Part shown: piece by piece, positions 16,498-24,914 of the stretch | How positions within the stretch are numbered: position 1 is the first letter of the stretch | Layout: each line of letters starts with the position of its first letter | Source of the DNA: Pedobacter cryotolerans | Lineage (GTDB): Bacteria; Bacteroidota; Bacteroidia; Sphingobacteriales; Sphingobacteriaceae | Length of the DNA: 64,000 nt | Assembly (NCBI RefSeq): GCF_005116475.1 | Contig: NZ_SWBO01000001.1 | Coordinates: 620,001 to 684,000, forward strand | Direction: 5' to 3' | Notes under the pieces: generated by a model | The model's database searches: none | What the model saw: only the letters and a program-made list of their open reading frames with translations | Told to the model about the DNA's origin: nothing | Made by a program: the position numbers and the translations under genes

Positions 16498-16778
16498 AAC
16501 ACATCAATATAAAAGTAATAGGGAAGGTTCAAGGTGTTTTTTTTAGGGCAAGCACTAAAGCAGTAGCTGACCAAATGGGGGTTAAAGGCTTAGTGAAAAA
16601 TGAAAAAGATGGTTCAGTTTACATAGAAGCAGAGGCAGATGCAACAACTTTAGAAATGTTTTTGGAATGGTGCAATGAAGGTCCTGATAAATCTAAAGTA
16701 GAAAGTGTTGAAGTTGAAGATGGAGAGTTTAAAAATTATCGCAACTTTGAAGTGGTAAAAAAGAACTTACTTTGGTAG
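16494..16778 (+). CDS. acyP: Acylphosphatase
   Basis: A 94-residue enzyme that hydrolyses acyl phosphates. The catalytic pair is present: Arg18 in GKVQGVFFRAST and Asn36 in GLVKNEKDGSV. The acylphosphatase beta-alpha-beta fold is complete (VYIEAEADATTLEMFLEWCNEGP ... FEVV). The length is normal for the family. Its start overlaps the stop of the small membrane-peptide gene by 4 nt. It is the last gene of the run abiF, nitronate monooxygenase, peptide, acyP. Confidence 0.95.
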   Translation: MKHINIKVIGKVQGVFFRASTKAVADQMGVKGLVKNEKDGSVYIEAEADATTLEMFLEWCNEGPDKSKVESVEVEDGEFKNYRNFEVVKKNLLW

Positions 16779-16814
16779 CTTATAAATTGTTTGATTGTTT
16801 GATTGTTGGGATTG

Positions 16815-16850
16815 ATCTCACATCTCACATCTCAATACTCAAATCTAAGA
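16815..16850 (+). repeat. CT-rich dispersed repeat directly before the flippase start
   Basis: The stretch is built from the unit ATCTCAC repeated with variation, followed by AATACTCAAATCTAA. It ends exactly at the ATG at 16851. Similar stretches occur at 18336-18369, 62336-62374, 48901-48928 and, inverted, 60431-60466. Confidence 0.7.
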
Positions 16851-18332
16851 ATGTCTGTATATAAAAAATTTCTGGGGCAAACGGCAGTATATGGTTTAAG
16901 CACCGTATTTTCTAGGCTATTCAATTTTATTTTAACCCCAATTTATACTTCGGTTTACCAAAAAGGGGTGTATGGTATATTTACGAATATGTATGCCAAT
17001 GCTTCACTGATCAATGCAGTTTTGGCATTTGGTATGGAAAGTACTTATTTTAGATACCTCAATAAATTTGAAGATAAAAAGCAAGAGGTTTACAACAACT
17101 CATTTTTGTGCATCGCCTTTGTCTCAACTTTGTTTTTGGCAACAGGGTTGATTTTTTCTACATCCATTGCAACTTATTTAGCTACAGATGTTTCTGAAAT
17201 AGCCGATTATAAACAATATGTAAGCTTCTTTTTATGGATTTTATACATTGATGCAATTTGTGTAATTCCTTTTGCAAAACTGCGTGCCGATGGTAGACCA
17301 TTTAAATATAGTGTAGCCAAATTTTTAAATATTGGATGTTTTGTTGGCTTTAATCTGCTATTTATTTATGTTGTTCCAGCTATCATTAAAAACGATTGGT
17401 TAGGCGCTTCATGGTTTTCGTCATGGTACCGCTTCCAGTGGATTGGTTATGTTTTTTTATCAAACCTAATTGCTAGTGTTGCTACATTTATTTATCTATT
17501 GCCAGAGTTTTTAAAACTGCAGCTAAAATTTGACAGCAAGCTATTCAAAAATATGTTTGGCTACAGTTGGCCAATTTTAGTTGCTAATTTATCTTTTATC
17601 ATTAATGAGAATTTAGATAAAATTGTACTCAAAAAGTTATTACCAGATGATATTGCAGATGGAGAAGTAGGTATTTATGGGGCAGTTTGTAAAATCGCAA
17701 TTTTCTTGAGCATTTTTATAACCGCATTTAGATTGGGTGCCGAACCGTTTTTCTTCAGCCATGCGAAACAAGAAAATGCAAAACAAACTTACGCCACAAT
17801 TTTAAAGTACTTTGTAATTGCTTTGGCTATTCTTTTTGTTGGCATAATTGCCAATATCGAATTGTTAAAATATTTTATCCAAAAAGAAGAATATTGGGTG
17901 GGCTTACCAGCAGTGCCTTATTTACTATTAGGGTATGTTTGTTTGGGCATTTATATGAATTTATCTATTTGGTATCGCTTATCAGATCAAACCAAATTTG
18001 GCTTGTATATTTCGGTAACAGGAGCTGTAATTACAATTGTTTTAAACTTAGTTTTAATTCCTAAGTACAGTTATATGGGCTCGGCTTGGGTAAGTATGCT
18101 AGCCTATTTTGTAATGATGGTATTATCATATGTTTTAGGTCAAAAACATTACCCAATACCTTATAACCTAAAAAAAATATCGATTTATTTAATCATTTCT
18201 ACAGCGATTGTTTTCTCTTCATTTTTTCTCTTTAATCGAAATATCTACATCGGTAATGCCTTGTTAATTGCTTTTGTTGCTGGAGTTGCTTATTTTGAAA
18301 AAAATGATTTAAGGAAAATGCTAAAACGATAA
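16851..18332 (+). CDS. Oligosaccharide flippase family protein (Wzx/MOP superfamily)
   Basis: A 493-residue polytopic membrane protein with about 12-14 hydrophobic segments. The start [36 protein letters not shown] is typical of polysaccharide exporters (glycine/serine-rich first helix, then PIYT). It would flip lipid-linked oligosaccharides across the inner membrane. The ATG at 16851 is preferred over 16803, because the extra residues would come from the CT-rich repeat. No glycosyltransferases lie next to it, so the substrate is unknown. dut follows on the same strand after another repeat copy. Confidence 0.88.
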   Translation: MSVYKKFLGQTAVYGLSTVFSRLFNFILTPIYTSVYQKGVYGIFTNMYANASLINAVLAFGMESTYFRYLNKFEDKKQEVYNNSFLCIAFVSTLFLATGLIFSTSIATYLATDVSEIADYKQYVSFFLWILYIDAICVIPFAKLRADGRPFKYSVAKFLNIGCFVGFNLLFIYVVPAIIKNDWLGASWFSSWYRFQWIGYVFLSNLIASVATFIYLLPEFLKLQLKFDSKLFKNMFGYSWPILVANLSFIINENLDKIVLKKLLPDDIADGEVGIYGAVCKIAIFLSIFITAFRLGAEPFFFSHAKQENAKQTYATILKYFVIALAILFVGIIANIELLKYFIQKEEYWVGLPAVPYLLLGYVCLGIYMNLSIWYRLSDQTKFGLYISVTGAVITIVLNLVLIPKYSYMGSAWVSMLAYFVMMVLSYVLGQKHYPIPYNLKKISIYLIISTAIVFSSFFLFNRNIYIGNALLIAFVAGVAYFEKNDLRKMLKR

Positions 18333-18335
18333 ATT

Positions 18336-18369
18336 TCTCAAATCTCACATCACAATACTCATATCTAAA
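18336..18369 (+). repeat. CT-rich dispersed repeat directly before dut
   Basis: A copy of the repeat seen at 16815 (TCTCAAATCTCACATCACAA, then TACTCATATCTAAA), again ending at the start codon, here the ATG at 18370. Confidence 0.7.
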
Positions 18370-18801
18370 ATGAATATCAAAATCATCAACCATTCTACGC
18401 ATCCTTTACCAGCTTACGAAACTGCTCATGCAGCGGGTATGGATTTAAGAGCTTTTACGCCAGAGCAAATAACAATTAAACCATTGCAACGTTTATTGGT
18501 TCCAACTGGTTTGCATATCGAGTTACCAATTGGTTACGAAGCACAAATTAGACCGCGTAGTGGATTGGCATTTAAGCATGGGATTGGTATTGTTAATTCT
18601 CCAGGCACAATTGATGCCGATTATAGAGGGGAGATTAAGGTATTATTGGTAAATTTATCTGATACCGAATTTGTAATTAATGATGGAGATCGAATTGCAC
18701 AAATGGTAATTGCAAAACACGAAACGATTAGCTGGGATAGTGTTGATGAATTAAGTGATACTGCTCGTGGAGCAGGTGGCTATGGGCACACTGGCAAATA
18801 A
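18370..18801 (+). CDS. dut: dUTP diphosphatase
   Basis: This trimeric enzyme splits dUTP to dUMP and pyrophosphate, keeping uracil out of DNA and feeding thymidylate synthesis. All five family motifs are present in 143 residues: [39 protein letters not shown] and [12 protein letters not shown] at the C-terminus. It lies between the flippase and a TPR protein on the same strand. Confidence 0.97.
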   Translation: MNIKIINHSTHPLPAYETAHAAGMDLRAFTPEQITIKPLQRLLVPTGLHIELPIGYEAQIRPRSGLAFKHGIGIVNSPGTIDADYRGEIKVLLVNLSDTEFVINDGDRIAQMVIAKHETISWDSVDELSDTARGAGGYGHTGK

Positions 18802-18910
18802 TGATAGAAGGAAAGAATGATTGAATGAGGGAATGAGAGAATGAATGGATATTAAGATCGCTTATTATTCAGTCATTCAAAATTCATTCCTTCAAAATTT
18901 TAATAAAAGC

Positions 18911-20608
18911 ATGAACTTTAAACTACTATTTTTCCTTTTCTGTTTGTTAAGCATAAAGAGTTTTGCGCAAGAGATGCCTGTTTCTAATGCAAGGGAAGAA
19001 AATGTAGTTAAGGAATTGTTTTTTACTGGATTGAAGGATAAAATGGCCGAAAATTATGTAAAAGCCAGTGTTAGCTTTAACAAAATTATTGCGCTCGATC
19101 CAAAAAATGATGCCGCTTATTTCGAGTTGGCTTCTATGAATTATCGGCAGAATAAATGGTTAGATGCCGAAATAAATATTAAAAAAGCGATTGCTTTAAA
19201 ATCTCAAAATATTTGGTACTTACGCCTCAACGCAGAAATTTATAAGCGTAATGGAAATATGGATGCACTGGTAAGTGTATTTAATCAACTAATAGCATTG
19301 TCTCCAGAAACTGAGGATTTTTATTTCGACAAAGCAAATGCCCTATTTATTTCGGGTAAGGTTGATGAAGCTAAAGCAGCTTATGACTTATTAGAGCAAA
19401 AATTTGGTAGCTCAAAAGAATTAATAATGGCTAAACAGCGCATTACCTTACAGGATAAAGGCGCAAAAAACGATAATGCTGTAGAGAAATTAATCGCCGA
19501 GAACCCCACCGATGTTAAAAATTACCTTTATTTAAGTGGTGTTTTATTAGAAAAAAATAAACCAGAAGAAGCATTACAACTGTTACAAAAGGCTAAAGTT
19601 ATAGAACCCAATAACTTTGAGATCGATTTGGCATTGGCCGATGTTTATCAATCTCAACGGAAAAATGAATTAGCAATTGTTCCATTAAAATCTGCTTTTG
19701 CACATGCTGAAATGCCTGTTGCCAATAAGCTTAAAATTATTGCAGCTATGTTGCCTCGCTTTAATAATCAATTGGTTGCCAAAGATGCTACAGATTTAAT
19801 AGAGATTGCCATAAAAGCACAGCCTAATACTGCTAAATTGTTGCTGATGTATGGCGATGTATTATATCAACAAGGCAACTATAGCAGCGCAAAAGAGCAA
19901 TATGCCGCCGTATTAAAATTAGAAGAGCAAAATTATTTAGCATTAGAGAAACTTTTGGCCGTACAAACTTTATTGGGACAATATAATGAAGCTATTAAAA
20001 CTGGTGAAGATGCACTAACCATTTATCCTAACCAAGCCGTATTATATTATTACAGGGCTTTTGCTTTACACAGAAATGGACAAAACGCAGAAGCTGGTCT
20101 TGAAATTAAATCAGCTTTGCTTTTAGATGCTGATGATGACAATCTGAAAGCAATGATTTTTGCTTTGCAAGCCGAGGTATTAATTGATCAAGAGAAACTA
20201 AAGGAAGCCGATGCCGCATTTGAAAAGGCAATTACATTGGCGCCAAACAATTATTTAACCTTAAGCAATTATGCCTATTATTTGGCCTTAAGAAATCAAA
20301 ACTTGCCAAAGGCAGAAATGCTGGCCGAAAAGGCAGCAAAAGCTTTACCAAAAAATGCCTCTGTTTTAGATACTTATGCAATGGTTTTGCTAAAACAAGG
20401 TAAGTACGATTTAGCTTTAAAACATATAGAACTAGCCTTGCAAAACAATGAGGCGTCAAATCCTGTTTATTTGGAGCATTACGGCGATATACTTTTTTTT
20501 AAGGGAGAAAAGGAAAATGCTGTTGTGCAATGGCAAAAAGCCAAACAAGCCGGAAATGGATCCGAAAAATTAATTAAGAAAATCAATGAAAAGAAATATT
20601 TTAAATAG
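18911..20608 (+). CDS. Secreted tetratricopeptide repeat protein
   Basis: The 565-residue protein has a signal peptide (MNFKLLFFLFCLLSIKSFAQ) and then about 12-14 TPR units through the whole length, e.g. NYVKASVSFNKIIALDPKN, DAAYFELASMNYRQNKWLDA and QNYLALEKLLAVQTLLGQY. TPR arrays hold protein complexes together, and this one should act in the periplasm. The ATG at 18911 is chosen because the earlier 18845 start adds a non-signal leader. Its end overlaps the DUF4292 gene by 23 nt, so the two are probably translated together. Confidence 0.88.
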   Translation: MNFKLLFFLFCLLSIKSFAQEMPVSNAREENVVKELFFTGLKDKMAENYVKASVSFNKIIALDPKNDAAYFELASMNYRQNKWLDAEINIKKAIALKSQNIWYLRLNAEIYKRNGNMDALVSVFNQLIALSPETEDFYFDKANALFISGKVDEAKAAYDLLEQKFGSSKELIMAKQRITLQDKGAKNDNAVEKLIAENPTDVKNYLYLSGVLLEKNKPEEALQLLQKAKVIEPNNFEIDLALADVYQSQRKNELAIVPLKSAFAHAEMPVANKLKIIAAMLPRFNNQLVAKDATDLIEIAIKAQPNTAKLLLMYGDVLYQQGNYSSAKEQYAAVLKLEEQNYLALEKLLAVQTLLGQYNEAIKTGEDALTIYPNQAVLYYYRAFALHRNGQNAEAGLEIKSALLLDADDDNLKAMIFALQAEVLIDQEKLKEADAAFEKAITLAPNNYLTLSNYAYYLALRNQNLPKAEMLAEKAAKALPKNASVLDTYAMVLLKQGKYDLALKHIELALQNNEASNPVYLEHYGDILFFKGEKENAVVQWQKAKQAGNGSEKLIKKINEKKYFK

Positions 20609-21380
20609 CCTGATTTTAGCTTCATTAACTATCATCGCTGTTAGTTGTAAACCTAAAAAGGTAATTGTTGCCACCCCTACTGTAAGCACAGAAAAAGTTG
20701 AAGTTGGTGCAGATAAGAAAAAGGAGAATTTGGCGTTACTAAAAGGTAAAGATTTAGCTTTCAACACACTTTCGCTTAAAGGTAAAACTAGTTTAGATGT
20801 AGATGGCGATGTAAATAATGTTACCATGAACATTAGGATAGAAAAGGATAAGAAAATTTGGGTAAGTGTTACAGGTTTAGCTGGTATAGAAGGTGTTAGA
20901 GCAGTAATTACTCCAGATAGTTTATTGATGAGGAATAATTTGCAAAAAACATTTGTTCAAAAACCATTTAGTTACATTTATGGCTTTACCAATAAACAAG
21001 TAAATTTTGGTTTATTGCAAGCTATACTATCTGGTAACACTATTGATGAATTTATGACAGAAAAATCTAATTTAGATCAAGAAGGTGGTGTATGGGCTTT
21101 GAGCGGAAGTGCTAGCGATTTAGTTTACAAAGTTTTATTTAATACTTTATTAAAACCTGCAGAAGTAAATTTAAATGATGCTAAAAGTGGTCAGGCATTA
21201 AAAGTAGTGTACGGAGATCACACTCAGATAAACAATGCTTTATTTCCATCTAATCTAAAATTGAACTCTATGGCAGGAGCAAAAAAAATCAATATAGCTA
21301 TAGAGTTTAATAAAATTGATACAAATGTTCCTTTAACGTTTCCGTTCTCAATACCTAAAAATTTTGAGCGAGTAAACTAA
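20586..21380 (+). CDS. DUF4292 lipoprotein
   Basis: A 264-residue lipoprotein with signal MKRNILNSLILASLTIIAVSC (Cys21). The mature part matches the DUF4292 family of Bacteroidetes: LAFNTLSLKGKTSLDVDGDVNNVTMNIRIEKDKKIWVSVTG and then ITPDSLLM. This resembles a LolA/LolB-like lipid-binding barrel, but that fold assignment is an inference. It starts inside the TPR gene and is followed 20 nt later by the EnvC-like gene, an arrangement suggesting a shared cell-envelope task. Confidence 0.85.
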   Translation: MKRNILNSLILASLTIIAVSCKPKKVIVATPTVSTEKVEVGADKKKENLALLKGKDLAFNTLSLKGKTSLDVDGDVNNVTMNIRIEKDKKIWVSVTGLAGIEGVRAVITPDSLLMRNNLQKTFVQKPFSYIYGFTNKQVNFGLLQAILSGNTIDEFMTEKSNLDQEGGVWALSGSASDLVYKVLFNTLLKPAEVNLNDAKSGQALKVVYGDHTQINNALFPSNLKLNSMAGAKKINIAIEFNKIDTNVPLTFPFSIPKNFERVN

Positions 21381-21394
21381 TTTTTATATTTTTG
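21364..21394 (+). promoter_or_regulatory. Promoter of the EnvC-like gene
   Basis: TTG (21364-21366), 20 nt, TATTTTTG (21387-21394), a full match to the Bacteroidetes consensus. The -33 TTG lies within the 3' end of the DUF4292 gene. The ATG at 21401 is only 6 nt past the -7 box, leaving almost no leader. Confidence 0.65.
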
Positions 21395-21400
21395 ACGTAA

Positions 21401-22687
21401 ATGAAGTTAAACAAACTATTTCTTTCACTGCTATTTATAGCCTTAGCTAACACTGCTTTTGCACAACAAGACAGTAAACAACTTAAAGCGTTAAAGCAAA
21501 AAAAAGAAGCCATAGAGCGTCAAATAGAGCTTGCTCAAAAAAACCTTAACAAAACGGCAAGCGGCAAAAAACTTACTTTGGGGCAAATTAATACCATAAA
21601 AGCTCAGGTACGTTTAATGCAAGATAAAATATCTACCATTAACTCAGAAATGAGGAGTTTAGATAATCAAATTACAGAAAATACGGGTAAAGTTCATAAT
21701 CTTCAATCTCGTTTAAGTGATTTGAAGAAAGAATATGCAGGTATGATTAGGTTTGCGCAGCGTAACCAAAACTCTTATGATAAAATGATGTTTATTTTTG
21801 CAGCGAAGGATTTTAACCAAGCCTATAAAAGAATTAAATATTTACAGCAGTTTGGTCAATATCGTAAAAAGCAGGCTGCTTACATACAAGGAACAGAAAA
21901 AGATTTAAATAATCAGATTTCTGTATTGGATAGAGATTTGAAGAACAAGCTTAATTTGCTTAAACAACAAGAAGGTGAAAAAAGCAGGTTAGATCGCAAG
22001 AAAAACGAGCAGGCCAAAGTTTTAACCAGTTTAACTCGCGACGAAAGAAAATATAAACAAGACATTCAAAAAAATAGGCAACAACAAGTTGCTATTGACC
22101 GCCAAATGAGGGCTGAAATTGCTCGTATTATTGCCGAAGAAAAAAGAAAAGAAGAAGCGAGGATTAAAGAAGCTGAAAGATTAGCAGCCGCTAAAGCAAA
22201 AGCTGAAGGTAAAGAACCACCAGCAACAGTGACTGCAAAACCTAAAACTACAAGTCAGATTTTACGAAATAGTCCTGAGAACGCTAAACTTTCAGATGCT
22301 TTCGAAAGTAATAAAGGTAACTTACCTTGGCCTGTGGCTAGTGGTGTAATTACAAGTAGGTTTGGGCCGTATTCTGTTGGTACTGCCAAAGGGCATAATG
22401 ATGGAATTACTTATCAGACTGCTGAAGGAGCAAGTGTAAGAGCGGTTTTTAATGGAACGGTAAGTCGCGTTGGAGATATGTTTGGTAAATATTATGTGTT
22501 AATTAGGCATGGAGAATATATCACAATTTATCAAAACTTAAAAAGCGTTAGTGTATCATCAGGACAAGCTGTAAGTACTAGACAAACCATTGGTACAGCA
22601 GCTATAAATGATGGTATGCCAGAAGTTAGTTTTCAGATTAGTAGAAGCGGAGTGCCATTAAATCCAGAAAGTTGGGTAGCAAGATAA
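21401..22687 (+). CDS. envC: EnvC-like murein hydrolase activator (degenerate LytM domain)
   Basis: Signal peptide (MKLNKLFLSLLFIALANTAFAQ), a long coiled coil (residues ~25-270), a Lys/Ala/Glu-rich linker and a C-terminal M23/LytM domain (~310-428). Active LytM peptidases need HxxxD and HxH zinc ligands. Here the first site reads KGHNDGITYQ, and the HLHFE region reads PEVSFQISRSG, so both later histidines are lost. The protein is thus probably a non-catalytic activator of amidases at division, as EnvC is in E. coli. It follows the DUF4292 gene and has its own promoter. Confidence 0.88.
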   Translation: MKLNKLFLSLLFIALANTAFAQQDSKQLKALKQKKEAIERQIELAQKNLNKTASGKKLTLGQINTIKAQVRLMQDKISTINSEMRSLDNQITENTGKVHNLQSRLSDLKKEYAGMIRFAQRNQNSYDKMMFIFAAKDFNQAYKRIKYLQQFGQYRKKQAAYIQGTEKDLNNQISVLDRDLKNKLNLLKQQEGEKSRLDRKKNEQAKVLTSLTRDERKYKQDIQKNRQQQVAIDRQMRAEIARIIAEEKRKEEARIKEAERLAAAKAKAEGKEPPATVTAKPKTTSQILRNSPENAKLSDAFESNKGNLPWPVASGVITSRFGPYSVGTAKGHNDGITYQTAEGASVRAVFNGTVSRVGDMFGKYYVLIRHGEYITIYQNLKSVSVSSGQAVSTRQTIGTAAINDGMPEVSFQISRSGVPLNPESWVAR

Positions 22688-22708
22688 ACCTAAAGCTATA
22701 TTATTACG

Positions 22709-22716
22709 TATATTTG
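22709..22716 (+). promoter_or_regulatory. -7 element before the first tatA
   Basis: TATATTTG matches TAnnTTTG and lies 17 nt before the ATG at 22734. No TTG is found at the right distance upstream, so this is a weaker candidate. Confidence 0.4.
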
Positions 22717-22733
22717 TATAAAATCGATTTAAA

Positions 22734-23123
22734 ATGTATCAGAGTACACTATTAGACTTCTTGAACATGGGTGGCGGAGAGATGATGATGATCTTAGTAG
22801 CCGTTCTTTTGTTGTTTGGTGGTAAAAAATTACCCGAATTAGCAAGAGGTTTAGGAAAAGGGATCAGAGAATTTAAAGATGCATCAGAAGGGGTTAAAAG
22901 AGAAATCCATCGCAACATTAATTCCGTAACTAATGAAGAGGAATTGAAAAAAGAAGATGAAAACCATGCTTTGCGTCATCATCCAGTTGAAGAGGAAGTA
23001 GCAGTTGTTGATCCTTATTCTGCACCAATTGATCAAATAGATTTAGAGCAAGATCAAACATCAAAACCCCAAGAAGAAGAAAAAATTAAAGTTGAGAACA
23101 AGAGCAATGAAACTCATTCTTAA
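22734..23123 (+). CDS. tatA: Twin-arginine translocase subunit, TatA/TatB type
   Basis: The 129-residue protein has one N-terminal transmembrane helix ([25 protein letters not shown]) with the FGG(K)KLPEL hinge and amphipathic helix typical of TatA/B, then an acidic disordered tail of ~70 residues. The long tail makes it more TatB-like in size. A second, short TatA lies 30 nt downstream. Both would join TatC (encoded at 51268-52152) to export folded proteins. Confidence 0.9.
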   Translation: MYQSTLLDFLNMGGGEMMMILVAVLLLFGGKKLPELARGLGKGIREFKDASEGVKREIHRNINSVTNEEELKKEDENHALRHHPVEEEVAVVDPYSAPIDQIDLEQDQTSKPQEEEKIKVENKSNETHS

Positions 23124-23153
23124 CATTTGTTAAAATATTTTAAATAAATAATC

Positions 23154-23357
23154 ATGGTACAACCAACAATTTTAGCCGCTATTGGCCCAATGGAAATTAC
23201 ACTAATTGTAGTAGTGTTATTGTTACTTTTTGGCGGTAAAAAAATTCCTGAATTAATGCGTGGTTTAGGTAGAGGAATGAAAGAGTTTAAAGAAGGAAAA
23301 GATGGAGTTGATGGTGAAAACACAACAACCAATAATCCTAACCAAACTAAACCTTAA
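23154..23357 (+). CDS. tatA: Twin-arginine translocase subunit TatA
   Basis: A 67-residue canonical TatA: a membrane helix ([23 protein letters not shown]), then the amphipathic helix [16 protein letters not shown] and a short polar tail. It sits directly after the longer paralogue, and gatA starts 24 nt after its stop. Having a short and a long form side by side suggests a TatA/TatB-like division of labour. Confidence 0.93.
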   Translation: MVQPTILAAIGPMEITLIVVVLLLLFGGKKIPELMRGLGRGMKEFKEGKDGVDGENTTTNNPNQTKP

Positions 23358-23380
23358 TTCGTACAAAAAAATCTCCAATT

Positions 23381-24802
23381 TTGAAGAAATATACCTCTTT
23401 AACAGAGATACAAGGACTACTTACGCAAAATCAGCTTAACTTAAAAGATTTATTGTCCTACTATTTTGAGCAGATTAAGCAAAATCAACACCTCAATGCT
23501 TTTAATGAGGTGTTTTTTGATTCTGCAACAAATCAAGCCAATGTTGTGCAACAAAAGTTAACAAATGGCACTGCAGGTAAACTTGCAGGCATGGTTATCG
23601 GTATAAAAGATAACATTTGCTACAAAGACCATCAGGTTTCTGCTTCCTCAAAAATGCTCGAAGGTTTTGTTTCGCCTTATTCATCAACAGTTGTTGAGCG
23701 TTTAATTGAACAAGACGCCATCATCATTGGTCGCTTAAATTGCGATGAATTTGCAATGGGAGGATCTAATGAAACCTCATATTATGGCGTAGTAAAAAAT
23801 GCCGCAGATCAAGAGAGAGTAGCTGGTGGTTCATCCGGTGGTTCTGCAGTAGCAGTACAAGCAGATATGTGTTTAGCTGCGTTAGGTACAGACACAGGTG
23901 GTTCAGTTCGTCAGCCAGCAGCTTTTTGTGGTAATATTGGTTTTAAACCAACTTATGGTCGTATTTCTAGATACGGTGTAATAGCTTATGCTTCTTCATT
24001 TGATCAAGTAGGAACAATCACTTCTTCGGTTAGTGATGCAGCCTTATTGTTAGAAGTTCTTGCTGGTAAAGATGATGCAGATAGCACCGTTTCTACATTA
24101 CCCGTACCAAACTACTCACAAAATTTAGCGCAAAGCGGAAATAAAAAAATAGCCGTTTTAAAAGAAACCATTGATAACGAAGCGCTAGATCCTGAGATAA
24201 AAGCAGCTATTTTAAAAGCAATTGAAAAGTTTAAAGCGCAAGGTCATCAAATTGAATATGTTTCTTTTGATATGTTAGCTTATTTGGTGCCAGCTTATTA
24301 TGTGTTAACCACAGCAGAGGCTTCATCAAATTTATCAAGGTACGATGGTGTGCATTATGGATACAGAAACACACAAGCAGAAAGCTTAAATAAATTGTAT
24401 AAAACATCTAGAGCCGAAGGTTTTGGCGAGGAAGTAAAGCGTAGAATTTTATTAGGTACTTTTGTTCTAAGTGCCGGATATTATGATGCCTACTACCAGA
24501 AAGCTCAACAGGTAAGAAGGTTGATCAGGGAAAAAATAGAAAATTTATTTAATGATTATGATTTTCTCTTGAGCCCAGTTACGCCAACACCAGCGTTTAA
24601 AATTGGCGAAAATATGCAAGATCCGTTGGTAATGTACATGGCAGATATTTATACCGTTTTGGCCTCATTGGCTGGTATACCGGCAGTTGCATTACCTTTG
24701 GGCAATAATGCAAGCGGTTTACCGTTAAGTGTTCAATTAATGACCAAACATTTTAATGAAGAAGGTTTGCTCAATTTATCAGATCGTTTTTTAAAGGAAT
24801 AA
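23381..24802 (+). CDS. gatA: Asp-tRNA(Asn)/Glu-tRNA(Gln) amidotransferase subunit A
   Basis: The glutaminase subunit of GatCAB, which makes Gln-tRNA(Gln) and/or Asn-tRNA(Asn) from misacylated precursors. The amidase-signature Ser-cisSer-Lys triad is in GIKDNICYKD (Lys) and AGGSSGGSAVAVQADMCLAA ... GTDTGGSVRQPAAF (the two Ser). The 473-residue length is normal. The start is TTG at 23381. No in-frame ATG exists between this point and the preceding tatA, and the protein aligns from MKKYTSLTEIQ. Confidence 0.96.
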   Translation: MKKYTSLTEIQGLLTQNQLNLKDLLSYYFEQIKQNQHLNAFNEVFFDSATNQANVVQQKLTNGTAGKLAGMVIGIKDNICYKDHQVSASSKMLEGFVSPYSSTVVERLIEQDAIIIGRLNCDEFAMGGSNETSYYGVVKNAADQERVAGGSSGGSAVAVQADMCLAALGTDTGGSVRQPAAFCGNIGFKPTYGRISRYGVIAYASSFDQVGTITSSVSDAALLLEVLAGKDDADSTVSTLPVPNYSQNLAQSGNKKIAVLKETIDNEALDPEIKAAILKAIEKFKAQGHQIEYVSFDMLAYLVPAYYVLTTAEASSNLSRYDGVHYGYRNTQAESLNKLYKTSRAEGFGEEVKRRILLGTFVLSAGYYDAYYQKAQQVRRLIREKIENLFNDYDFLLSPVTPTPAFKIGENMQDPLVMYMADIYTVLASLAGIPAVALPLGNNASGLPLSVQLMTKHFNEEGLLNLSDRFLKE

Positions 24803-24809
24803 AAGTTTA

Positions 24810-24900
24810 CGTCATTTCGACAGAGCGCACTTGTTCCGATTTTACATCGGAAGCGACGAGAAATCTTTTTCATCTCTTCGCACCGCAATCGAATTGACGA
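24810..24900. repeat. CGTCAT-ended intergenic repeat
   Basis: CGTCATTTCGA (24810-24820) and TCGAATTGACG (24889-24899) form imperfect terminal inverted repeats (10 of 11). Internal palindromes such as TTCCGATTTTACATCGGAA lie between them. The unit fills the gatA-mltD gap. Confidence 0.6.
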
Positions 24901-24914
24901 AATACAAACAGCCT

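Noticed and set aside
16275-16574. 99-residue minus-strand frame across the small membrane-peptide gene
   Set aside because: It runs opposite three well-packed plus-strand genes and shows no domain.
18801-18910. Upstream start of the TPR gene at 18845
   Set aside because: It would add a leader in front of a clean signal peptide. The DNA there is a GAATGA-rich tract related to intergenic repeats, so 18911 is the better start.
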